Assembly: GCA_015484935.1 (NCBI GenBank) | Contig: WFUQ01000265.1 | Location: forward strand, 1-9,524 | Source: Gammaproteobacteria bacterium | Lineage (GTDB): Bacteria; Pseudomonadota; Gammaproteobacteria; SZUA-229 | Length of the DNA: 9,524 nt | Direction of reading: 5' to 3' | Shown here: positions 1 to 6,809 of the stretch, piece after piece | How positions within the stretch are numbered: the stretch's first letter is position 1 | How the letters are laid out: each line of letters starts with the position of its first letter | Position numbers and translations under genes: made by a program | Notes under the pieces: generated by a model | Told to the model about the DNA's origin: nothing | Seen by the model: only the letters and a program-made list of their open reading frames with translations | The model's database searches: none

Positions 1-960
1 AAACAACAGTGGGATAGATTGCAGCATGCCAGAGCGCAGCAACGACTGCCGCATGCCATCGTCCTTCAAGGGCCGGTCGGTACCGGCAAGGTGGACTTTG
101 CCTACGCCCTCGGCCATTCGATTCTATGCCGCACACCGCAGGCTGATGGCAGTGCCTGCGGTAGCTGTGACAGTTGTCATCTGATCGAAGCAGGCACCCA
201 TCCCGATCTGGCTATCGTGCGGCCGGAGCCACCGAAAGACTCCAAAAGCAGTCAGCCTGTGTACAGTATCAAGATCGAAGCCATACGTGATCTGTGCGCA
301 AGACTGGCGACGACCAGTCAGTTGTTGGGCTATCGCATCGTCATCATCGAAAACGCAGACAAGATGATCAACGCAGCGGCTAACAGCCTGCTGAAGACAC
401 TGGAAGAACCCGGCGAGGATACCCTGATCCTGCTGACAACGTCACGACCGAACCGTCTGCCGGTGACCATCCGCAGTCGTTGCCAGCGGCTGGATTTTCC
501 TGTGCCCGATACCGGACTCGCAGTCGAATGGTTGACGCAACAGGGTATCGCACAGGCAGACAGTCGATTGAGTCAGGCGCACGGTGCGCCTTTACTGGCA
601 GCCGATGAAGAGGTGCTGAATGTCGAGGGCAGGGCGATACTGGAACAGGCACTGATCGCCAAGGCACGCAACCAGAGCGCACTCAATCTGGCAGACAAGA
701 TTGCGAAGCTGCCGAAATACGCGGCACTATGCTGGTGCCTGGACTGGACCAGTGACCTGATCAAGATCCAGCAGTCAGAGCAGGCGACGCTGGTACACGA
801 GAGCGCTCGCAAGTCGCTCATCAGCATCGCGAGTCGTGCTAATCCGGCACGCTTGTACGGCTTCTACGATACGCTGTGCGAGGCTATCCGCCAGGAATCA
901 ATCGCGCTCAATGCCCAATTATTATGGGAAAATCTGCTAATATCTTGGGATAATATCTAA
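1..960 (+). CDS. holB: DNA polymerase III delta-prime subunit, 5' end cut by window edge
   Basis: Delta-prime is the fixed, 'stator' AAA+ subunit of the clamp-loader complex, which opens the beta clamp and places it on primed DNA during replication. The frame is open from base 1, reading KQQWDRLQHA, so the true start lies upstream and the TTG at 19 is not a convincing start; probably only about ten residues are missing. The 319 visible residues fit the family length (about 330). Visible motifs, numbered from base 1, are a Walker A-like GPVGTGK at 24-30, a zinc-binding cysteine set at C43, C53, C56 and C59, a degenerate Walker B (IVIIENADKM), LLKTLEEP, and the SRC motif at 159-161 that supplies the arginine finger. 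In the family delta-prime is generally not an active ATPase, and the loss of a normal DEAx box fits that. pilZ follows after 19 bp, probably co-transcribed. Confidence 0.95.
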   Translation, partial: KQQWDRLQHARAQQRLPHAIVLQGPVGTGKVDFAYALGHSILCRTPQADGSACGSCDSCHLIEAGTHPDLAIVRPEPPKDSKSSQPVYSIKIEAIRDLCARLATTSQLLGYRIVIIENADKMINAAANSLLKTLEEPGEDTLILLTTSRPNRLPVTIRSRCQRLDFPVPDTGLAVEWLTQQGIAQADSRLSQAHGAPLLAADEEVLNVEGRAILEQALIAKARNQSALNLADKIAKLPKYAALCWCLDWTSDLIKIQQSEQATLVHESARKSLISIASRANPARLYGFYDTLCEAIRQESIALNAQLLWENLLISWDNI

Positions 961-979
961 TAAGAACAAAGGGTTTATT

Positions 980-1330
980 ATGGGCGCGAATGCAGCAAGA
1001 CCTGGAATGTTATCACTCAGCATCAAGGACAAAGGCTCCTTGTATGCTTCCTACATGCCTTTCGTTAAAAATGGTGGTTTGTTCATCCCCACCACCAAAA
1101 CCTATAACCTCGGCGATGAAGTCTTCATGCTGCTGACCCTGATGGATGACAGCGAAAGATTGCCCGTCGCAGGCAAGATCATCTGGATAACACCGACAGG
1201 TGCACAGGGTAACCGTGCGACCGGCATCGGCGTACAGTTCTCTCCACAGGACAAAGGGCAGACGCGCAGCAAGATCGAAACCCAGCTCGCCGGTGCGATG
1301 AAAGCAGACCGCATCACCCACACGATGTAG
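980..1330 (+). CDS. pilZ: Type IV pilus assembly protein PilZ
   Basis: PilZ is a small cytoplasmic protein needed for type IV pilus biogenesis and twitching motility; in Xanthomonas its partners are the extension ATPase PilB and the EAL-domain protein FimX. The 116-residue length matches the family (about 118). Recognisable blocks are LSLSIKDKGSLYASYMPF (11-28), NGGLFIPT (31-38), LGDEVFMLLTLMD (44-56), the central PVAGKIIWITP, GAQGNRATGIGVQF (74-87) and the conserved tail THTM. The RxxxR and D/NxSxxG motifs that bind c-di-GMP in other PilZ-domain proteins are absent, as is usual for this pilus-specific subfamily, so direct c-di-GMP sensing is not expected. The ATG at 980 is preceded by AAAGGG with a 6-base gap. 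Position directly after holB is the classical location. Confidence 0.96.
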   Translation: MGANAARPGMLSLSIKDKGSLYASYMPFVKNGGLFIPTTKTYNLGDEVFMLLTLMDDSERLPVAGKIIWITPTGAQGNRATGIGVQFSPQDKGQTRSKIETQLAGAMKADRITHTM

Positions 1331-1419
1331 CAAGCCTGCAATAATAGATAAACAAAAAACGATTTTTCATCCGTTCGGGTTAATCGTCCGACTGTCTCAT
1401 AACAGCGTTATTCCTGATC
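1331..1419. other. pilZ-tatD intergenic gap with a weak hairpin
   Basis: This 89 bp gap is AT-rich near its left side (AACAAAAAAC). It holds a 6 bp inverted repeat, ACGATT at 1359-1364 and AATCGT at 1382-1387, with a smaller CCG-TT-CGG hairpin (1371-1378) inside the loop. The stem is too short and lacks a following T-run, so I do not call a terminator. The gap could carry a promoter for tatD, but no clear -35/-10 pair stands out. The tatD start has no good Shine-Dalgarno sequence in front of it. Confidence 0.3.
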
Positions 1420-2211
1420 ATGTTTGTTGATTCACATTGCCATCTCGATCGTATCGAACTGAACGATTTCGATAACCGTTTCAGTACCCTCATGGAAAAG
1501 TGTGATGCGGCACGTATCGAACACATGCTATGTGTGTCCATCGACCTTGAAAGTTATCCTGCCATGCGCGAACTGGTCGACGACTATCCCCGCGTGTCGG
1601 TGTCGGTCGGGGTGCATCCCATGGCAGATGAGGCACAACAGCTGGATGAGACACTGCTCGAACAACTGGCTGAGGACGACCGGGTAGTCGCCATCGGTGA
1701 GACCGGTCTGGATTACTATTATCACAAGGGTGATACCGGCTGGCAGCAGGAACGTTTCAGGCAACATGTCCGTTGCGCAGTCAAAACCGACAAACCACTC
1801 ATCATCCATACCCGCGATGCCGGTGACGACACACTGGACATACTCGGTGAAGAAGAGGCAAAATCCTGTGGTGGCGTGATCCACTGCTTCACCGAAACGA
1901 TGGAGTTTGCCGAAAAGGCGATGGATATCGGTTTTATGATCTCATTCTCAGGTATCGTGACTTTCAATAATGCCGATGCGTTACGCGCAGTCGCCAAAGC
2001 CGTGCCCGATGACAGGATACTCATCGAGACCGATTCGCCGTATCTGGCACCCAAACCGCACCGCGGTAAACAGAACTGGCCATCGCTGGTGTCGCATGTC
2101 GCAGAGACCCTCGCACAGGTGCGTGGCACCACAGCAGAACATATCGCCGAGATATCCCGACAGAATTTCTATCGTCTGTTCAAGGACGCGAAACGAGGTG
2201 AAGCTGGGTGA
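1420..2211 (+). CDS. tatD: TatD family metal-dependent deoxyribonuclease
   Basis: TatD enzymes are cytoplasmic TIM-barrel hydrolases of the amidohydrolase superfamily, using two divalent metals to cleave DNA; members such as TatD and YcfH in E. coli act as 3'-5' exonucleases or have inferred DNase activity. The 263-residue length is typical (about 260). Metal ligands are all visible: HxH as H6 and H8 in DSHCHLD, E94 in GETGLDYYY, H130 in IIHTRD, H155 in GGVIHCF, and D205 in ETDSPYLAP. GVHP at 64-67 is also conserved. The protein is closest to the TatD/YcfH group that follows holB-pilZ in many gammaproteobacteria, so the symbol is a family label and YcfH (metal-dependent hydrolase) is equally acceptable. 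The start at 1420 gives the canonical MFVDSHCHLD N-terminus despite a poor ribosome binding site. The last four bases overlap the next gene. Confidence 0.92.
   Translation: MFVDSHCHLDRIELNDFDNRFSTLMEKCDAARIEHMLCVSIDLESYPAMRELVDDYPRVSVSVGVHPMADEAQQLDETLLEQLAEDDRVVAIGETGLDYYYHKGDTGWQQERFRQHVRCAVKTDKPLIIHTRDAGDDTLDILGEEEAKSCGGVIHCFTETMEFAEKAMDIGFMISFSGIVTFNNADALRAVAKAVPDDRILIETDSPYLAPKPHRGKQNWPSLVSHVAETLAQVRGTTAEHIAEISRQNFYRLFKDAKRGEAG
2195..2200 (+). promoter_or_regulatory. Ribosome binding site deciding the GTG start of the cyclase
   Basis: GAGGTG lies inside the end of tatD, seven bases before the GTG at 2208. It supports GTG as the start of the diguanylate cyclase and, with the GTGA stop/start overlap at 2208-2211, suggests translational coupling to tatD. 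Confidence 0.6.
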
Positions 2212-3299
2212 TAAGACGTTTCCTGCCCGATGAGCCCAAGCAACGGTTGCGACTGAAGCGCAATCTCGCTGCCAGTGCGGCTTCGCTTATCTATACCATC
2301 ATGGCTATCTATCTGTATCTGGAAGGATACTTCCGTCTGGATATGGATGTGCTGATGATCATCATGGTGGTCTACTGGTTAGGGTTGTTCAGTTTCACCT
2401 TCATCATCTTTACCGGCATCAACATGCGCTTGCCCGATCCCAGTATGACGCTGGTGCAGATGTACTGGAGCATCCCGTTCATGATGTTGATGGTGTATGC
2501 GCTCAACGATCTGCGAAACATCATCCTGCTGGCATTCTTCGCACTGCTGAGTTTCGGCAGCTTCCGGCTGACTTCACGGCAGTTTTTTACCATCACGCTG
2601 ACGACCTTGCTGGTCTATCTGGCGACGATGATATTGTTGTATATCAATCATCCCTTGCGTATGCACATCGATAAAGAGATTCTGCACTTCATCGGTTTCT
2701 CGCTGACCAGTGTGCTGCTGGTGTACACCGGTTCTGCTACCAGTCAGCTGCGTGAACGCAATCGCTTGCAGAATATAAAACTGCGCAAGGCACTGGAAGA
2801 AAATCGCACGCTCGCGACCACCGATGATCTTACCGGTCTGATAACACGTCGCCATTTCATGGAGATACTGGGCAAACAGAAAGCCTGGTCAGAACGTGAC
2901 GGCAGCGACTTCGTCATCTGCTTCGCCGATCTGGATCATTTCAAATACATCAATGACAGCTTCGGTCATCATACCGGAGACGTGGTGTTACAGACCTTCG
3001 CCGATATCATGCGTAAATCTATCCGTGAGATAGATTACGCCGCACGTTTCGGTGGTGAAGAGTTCGTCATGTTGCTGATCAATACCGACATCGAACAGGC
3101 ACGTACCATCGCAGAGCGTGTCCGCAGCAGCATCGAAAACTATAACTTCAGTGATCTGGCACCCGCACTTAACGTGACGGTGTCGATAGGTCTCGCCAAC
3201 TTCAAACAGTTCAACAGCATCCAGGAGACCTTGATGTGTGCGGATAACCGCATGTATCAGGCGAAGGAGAATGGACGCAATATGGTGATAGACGAATAG
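2208..3299 (+). CDS. Membrane-bound GGDEF diguanylate cyclase
   Basis: The predicted reaction is condensation of two GTP to cyclic di-GMP, a second messenger promoting biofilm and controlling pili and motility. Residues 22-176 form about six hydrophobic segments (near 22-40, 48-70, 84-99, 104-118, 124-146, 158-176) with a positively charged cytoplasmic N-terminus; I do not recognise this sensory domain. A short helical linker (180-200) leads to a GGDEF domain at about 203-363. The signature is GGEEF (282-286). Metal and guanine-contact positions are present: D241, N249, D258 and E284, at the same spacing as in PleD. The RxxD inhibitory site is intact (R273-D276), so product feedback inhibition is expected. 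One deviation is LITRR in place of the usual LxNRR after DDLTG (207-210). It overlaps tatD by 4 bp and probably shares its transcript; the signal it senses is unknown. Confidence 0.92.
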   Translation: MIRRFLPDEPKQRLRLKRNLAASAASLIYTIMAIYLYLEGYFRLDMDVLMIIMVVYWLGLFSFTFIIFTGINMRLPDPSMTLVQMYWSIPFMMLMVYALNDLRNIILLAFFALLSFGSFRLTSRQFFTITLTTLLVYLATMILLYINHPLRMHIDKEILHFIGFSLTSVLLVYTGSATSQLRERNRLQNIKLRKALEENRTLATTDDLTGLITRRHFMEILGKQKAWSERDGSDFVICFADLDHFKYINDSFGHHTGDVVLQTFADIMRKSIREIDYAARFGGEEFVMLLINTDIEQARTIAERVRSSIENYNFSDLAPALNVTVSIGLANFKQFNSIQETLMCADNRMYQAKENGRNMVIDE

Positions 3300-3329
3300 C
3301 CGGTGAGTTCTGATGATGTCGGTAGTCGT

Positions 3330-5354
3330 TTAGATTTTTGACCAGCCTTCATCCGGTTTATAGCGCTCACCATACGTCGCGTACAGTGAATCCTGTACCT
3401 GCTTGAGCACATCGACACCGGTATCACGTACATAGTTGATCGGGCCGCCACGGAAGGGAGCGAAGCCGGTGCCGAATATCACACCGGCATCGATCAGGTC
3501 ATCGCTGGCGACGATTCCTTCGCGGTAACAGGCCATGGTCTCATTCAACAGACGCATGATCATGCGGTGCTGGATCTCATCGATACCTTGTCTGTTAGCC
3601 ACTTTTCTCTTGACCACTTTACCGTTCTTGTAAGGATAGAAACCGGCGCCGGATTTTTTACCGAGATTACCTGAACTGACCAGCTGGTCGAGGTTGTCCG
3701 GCAGGTCGGTACCCAGTGCTTTCGACAGTATCTGCGCGACCGAACGACACACATCCAGTCCCACCGTATCGGCCAGTTCGATCGGCCCCATGGGCATGCC
3801 GAACTCGACTGCTGCTTTATCGATCAGTTCAGGCTGGATACCTTCCGACACCATCACCACCGCTTCCAGCAGATAAGGCATCAGGATACGGTTGACCAGA
3901 AAACCGGGCGAGCTTCTGGTCGGTAGCGGCAACTTGCCGATGCTCTGGGTGAACGCCAGTGCCTGCTGCATCACCGTATCGTCGGTAGACTCGCCACGTA
4001 TCACTTCGACCAGCGGCATCATCGCCACCGGATTGAAGAAATGCAGGCCGACCAGTCGTTCCGGCTTAGCGAGGCAGGGTGCGAGGTCTTCCAGCATGAT
4101 GCTGGAGGTATTGGTCGCCAGAATCGCACCGGCTTTCATCCGTGGTTCGATCTCTTTATACAGCGTCTGTTTCACTTCCAGGTCTTCGAATATCGCTTCG
4201 ATGATGATATCGGCGCGTGCCACACCCTGACCTTTATGATCGGGCATCAGCCGGTCACCGGCGTGGCGTATGGCGCGACGGTCACGTTTATATTTTTTCT
4301 TGAACGATGCCTGCGCACGTTTATAGGTCTGCGCCAGCCGTTCGGGGTCCTGATCCTGCACGGTTACGGTATACCCCTGAATCGCACACCATGAAGCGAT
4401 GTCCCCCCCCATGATGCCGCCACCGATCACGTGGATGTGTTCAGGTTTGTAACTGATCTGTTTACCCTGACGTTTCAGCTCTTCCTGCAGGAAGAAGACT
4501 TTGACCAGATTGCGGGCAGTGTCACTGGTCGCCAGACGTGCCACCGAGATCGCTTCTTCCTTGAGCATGCGGACATCGTTGCCCGCATATTTCTGCCACA
4601 GATCGATCAGGGCATAAGGCGCGGGGTAATGTTCCACTCTGGCTTTCTTCGAAACCTGCTTGCGCATCTGTGAAGCGATGAGTGGCCGAAACAATGCATT
4701 GCCTGCCAGCTTTTTAAACCCTTTCGCACGATGTGGCATACGTCCGCTCAGTACCGTTGCGATGGCAGCGGTTTTCAGTTGCCGTAACGGTACGCATTCA
4801 TCGATCAAACCACTGCGTTTCGCCGACCGCGCAGGCAAGGCACGACCGGTGAGCATGATACCCATGGCCGCCATCGGTCCCATGCGTCTGATAGATCGTG
4901 CCGTGCCACCGTAACCGGGATGGATGCCCAGCTTGATCTCGGGCAGACCGATACGGGTTTTGTTATCGTCCGACGCCACGATGTAGTCGCAGGCGAGTGA
5001 CAGTTCGGTACCGCCTCCCAGACACATACCGTGTACCATACTGAGGGTCTTGCACGGCATCGCATCCAGTTTGTTCATCACCCTGTGTCCACGATCGAGA
5101 AACGCCTGTGATTTCTCGGGCGTGTCCAGTGTGGTGAACTCCTGTATATCTGCACCGAATACAAAACTGTCTTTCTTGGCGGAGTCGATGATGATCGCCT
5201 GTGGCAGATCTTTCCTCAGTTCGTCGAGCAATTCGCTCAACTCATCGAGCACCTCACCGGCGAGCAGATTGACTTTCGAATCTGCCTTGTCGAGATGCAG
5301 CCATGCGATACCATGTTCATCCCGTTCCAGTTTCCAGTTTTTGTAGTCAGACAT
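3330..5354 (-). CDS. fadJ: FadJ-like bifunctional enoyl-CoA hydratase / 3-hydroxyacyl-CoA dehydrogenase
   Basis: This alpha subunit of the fatty-acid oxidation complex hydrates trans-2-enoyl-CoA to L-3-hydroxyacyl-CoA and oxidises it with NAD to 3-ketoacyl-CoA. Numbered from the ATG at 5354 (674 residues), a crotonase domain spans about 1-190, with GADIQEF, the oxyanion-hole region GMCLGGGTEL and the two catalytic glutamates E117 and E139 (GLPEIKLG). A linker leads to the NAD-binding domain from about 305 (GGGIMG, 311-316), with the catalytic H438 in HFFNP and its partner E450 in LVEVIRG. The C-terminal dehydrogenase domain covers about 485-674. It is slightly shorter than E. coli FadB/FadJ (about 715-730). 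An in-frame GTG eight codons upstream (5378) is less likely, because AGGAA sits six bases before this ATG. FadJ is favoured over FadB by the FadI-like thiolase next to it, but the distinction is not certain. Confidence 0.93.
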   Translation of the reverse strand: MSDYKNWKLERDEHGIAWLHLDKADSKVNLLAGEVLDELSELLDELRKDLPQAIIIDSAKKDSFVFGADIQEFTTLDTPEKSQAFLDRGHRVMNKLDAMPCKTLSMVHGMCLGGGTELSLACDYIVASDDNKTRIGLPEIKLGIHPGYGGTARSIRRMGPMAAMGIMLTGRALPARSAKRSGLIDECVPLRQLKTAAIATVLSGRMPHRAKGFKKLAGNALFRPLIASQMRKQVSKKARVEHYPAPYALIDLWQKYAGNDVRMLKEEAISVARLATSDTARNLVKVFFLQEELKRQGKQISYKPEHIHVIGGGIMGGDIASWCAIQGYTVTVQDQDPERLAQTYKRAQASFKKKYKRDRRAIRHAGDRLMPDHKGQGVARADIIIEAIFEDLEVKQTLYKEIEPRMKAGAILATNTSSIMLEDLAPCLAKPERLVGLHFFNPVAMMPLVEVIRGESTDDTVMQQALAFTQSIGKLPLPTRSSPGFLVNRILMPYLLEAVVMVSEGIQPELIDKAAVEFGMPMGPIELADTVGLDVCRSVAQILSKALGTDLPDNLDQLVSSGNLGKKSGAGFYPYKNGKVVKRKVANRQGIDEIQHRMIMRLLNETMACYREGIVASDDLIDAGVIFGTGFAPFRGGPINYVRDTGVDVLKQVQDSLYATYGERYKPDEGWSKI

Positions 5355-5360
5355 TATTGT

Positions 5361-5365
5361 TTCCT
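5361..5365 (-). promoter_or_regulatory. Ribosome binding site deciding the fadJ start
   Basis: On the minus strand AGGAA is followed by ACAATA and then ATG at 5354. This good Shine-Dalgarno sequence selects the internal methionine over the upstream in-frame GTG at 5378, which would place the site inside the coding region. Confidence 0.65.
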
Positions 5366-5386
5366 GTAATTGTGTCACCCGGTACG

Positions 5387-5453
5387 GTAGGAGCGGCTTC
5401 AGCCGCGAACCAGTGCGATGTGCTCACACATTCGCGGCTGAAGCCGCTCCTAC
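5387..5453. repeat. REPIN: two inverted GTAG-type REP sequences
   Basis: Two arms of 23 bp, at 5387-5409 and 5431-5453, are perfect reverse complements separated by a 21-base loop. Each arm begins, reading inwards from the outside, with GTAG and contains its own palindrome, GCGGCT-TC-AGCCGC. This two-level symmetry, the GTAG head and the 'GGAGCGGCTTCAGCCGC' core match the repetitive extragenic palindromes of gammaproteobacteria such as Pseudomonas and Stenotrophomonas, where paired inverted copies form REPINs mobilised in trans by RAYT (Y1 tyrosine) transposases. No RAYT gene is in the window. The element lies 29 bases after the thiolase stop and 32 bases before the fadJ start, so it is transcribed within the operon and should fold into a long, stable hairpin. 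Possible consequences known for REP elements are protection of upstream mRNA from 3' exonucleases or partial attenuation of fadJ. Confidence 0.88.
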
Positions 5454-5482
5454 ATAAACGATATGATGCAGCGATTTTAATT

Positions 5483-6778
5483 TTAAGCATTCACATTCTC
5501 GATCAGCATGGCACCACCCTGACCACCGCCGATGCATAGGCTGGCGATGCCGCGTTTGGTTTCGGTGCGTTTGAGCACGTTGGCGAGATGCAGCACGATG
5601 CGCGCACCACTGGCACCGACCGGGTGCCCCAGACTGACACCGCCACCATCGACGTTTAACCTATCATGCGGTATCTCGCCCATGGGTTTATCCAGGCCTA
5701 GGTTGGTCTGGCAATATTCCTCTTCCTTCCATGCGGCGATATTGCCTAACACCTGCGTGGCGAAGGCTTCGTTTATCTCCCAGTAATCCACATCATCGAT
5801 AGCGAACTGATTGCGTTGCATGATGGGTGTCATCGCATGTACCGGCCCCATGCCCATCACAGCCGGGTCGAGTCCCGCCCATTGTGTGTCTTTTATCTCG
5901 GCGAGTACCGGCAGGTCATAATCGTTCACGGCCTGTTCACTGGCGAGGATGAGCCAGGTCGCACCGTCAGTGATCTGTGCGCTGTTACCGGCGGTGACAT
6001 TGCCATATTTTTTATCGAAGGCAGGGCGCAACTTCGCCAGTTTCTCGACACTGGAATCTGCGCGTACCCCGTCATCGTGATCGTAGTACTTGCCGCTGGC
6101 ATCGTATAACACTTCTATCTCATCGAGATAACCGTTCTCCATCGCGTTGATGAGACGGTGATGACTGGTGGCAGAGAAGCTGTCCATCTGTTCACGCGTG
6201 ATACCGAAGCGGGTGGTGATGTTCTCTGCGGTCTCGCCCATGTTCAGACCGACCACATCATCGGTCAGACCGAACAGTAATGCGATCACCGGTTTCAGAT
6301 GACCGGGACGGAACTGGCTGAAGACTTTAAGCCGTTGGCTGAGTGAACGTGCACGCATCAGGTCACCTAACCAGTTGACCATGTGCCGGTTGTATAACAC
6401 GGGTGCGCGACTCATGGCCTCGACACCACCGGCGAGGATGAGGTTGGCCTGACCACTGGCGATGTTGTGGCAGGCCGAGTCGATAGACTGCATACCCGAT
6501 GCGCAGTTACGTTGTACGGTCCATGCCGGAACAGTCTGTGGGATACCTAGGCGTAAGGCTGCGACGCGAGAGATATTGGCTTCGCGTTCGCTCGGCATCA
6601 TGCAACCGAGGATGACTTCATCTATCTTGTCCAGTGGTACATCGTTACGGATCAGTAATGCACGTGCCGCGGCGACAGCCAGGTCGCTGGCAGCAAACGG
6701 CCCCGGTTTACCTTTGGCTTTCAGTTGCGGGGTGCGACTGCCATCGACGATGAAAACTTTGTTGCCGTTATTTATCAT
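5483..6778 (-). CDS. fadI: FadI-like acetyl-CoA acyltransferase (3-ketoacyl-CoA thiolase)
   Basis: This thiolase cleaves 3-ketoacyl-CoA with CoA to release acetyl-CoA and a shortened acyl-CoA, the last step of the beta-oxidation cycle; it normally forms the beta subunit of a complex with FadJ. From the ATG at 6778 it has 431 residues (E. coli FadI has 436). The nucleophilic cysteine is C92 in NCASGMQS, NEAFA is at 336-340, the catalytic H385 is in GHPVGASGAR, and the second cysteine C415 is in CIGGGQGG. The segment SLSQRLKVFSQFR resembles the corresponding FadI loop. A TTG at 6826 would add 16 unlikely residues and overlap fadE; the ATG gives the expected NKVFIVDGSRTP N-terminus and has AGGG eight bases upstream. 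The gap to fadE is 31 bp, so co-transcription is likely. A generic acetyl-CoA C-acetyltransferase role is the main alternative. Confidence 0.9.
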   Translation of the reverse strand: MINNGNKVFIVDGSRTPQLKAKGKPGPFAASDLAVAAARALLIRNDVPLDKIDEVILGCMMPSEREANISRVAALRLGIPQTVPAWTVQRNCASGMQSIDSACHNIASGQANLILAGGVEAMSRAPVLYNRHMVNWLGDLMRARSLSQRLKVFSQFRPGHLKPVIALLFGLTDDVVGLNMGETAENITTRFGITREQMDSFSATSHHRLINAMENGYLDEIEVLYDASGKYYDHDDGVRADSSVEKLAKLRPAFDKKYGNVTAGNSAQITDGATWLILASEQAVNDYDLPVLAEIKDTQWAGLDPAVMGMGPVHAMTPIMQRNQFAIDDVDYWEINEAFATQVLGNIAAWKEEEYCQTNLGLDKPMGEIPHDRLNVDGGGVSLGHPVGASGARIVLHLANVLKRTETKRGIASLCIGGGQGGAMLIENVNA

Positions 6779-6809
6779 AGGATCTGCCCTGACTGTTTCG
6801 TTACGATTT

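Noticed and set aside
943..979. AT-rich GATAAT stretch before pilZ as a promoter
   Set aside because: There is no -35 element at a suitable distance, and the 19 bp gap to holB favours co-transcription.
1359..1387. Possible rho-independent terminator between pilZ and tatD
   Set aside because: The stem is only 6 bp, AT-containing, with a 17-base loop and no T-run after it.
1722..2132. Minus-strand frame of 136 codons opposite tatD
   Set aside because: It is antisense to the conserved metal-binding core of TatD and shows no motif of its own.
3300..3329. Bidirectional terminator between the convergent cyclase and fadJ genes
   Set aside because: The 30 bp gap has no GC-rich inverted repeat, so any termination signal is not visible in the sequence.
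3694..5346. Several plus-strand frames of 60-117 codons opposite fadJ
   Set aside because: They are short, overlapping one another and antisense to conserved fadJ motifs, with no protein family recognisable.
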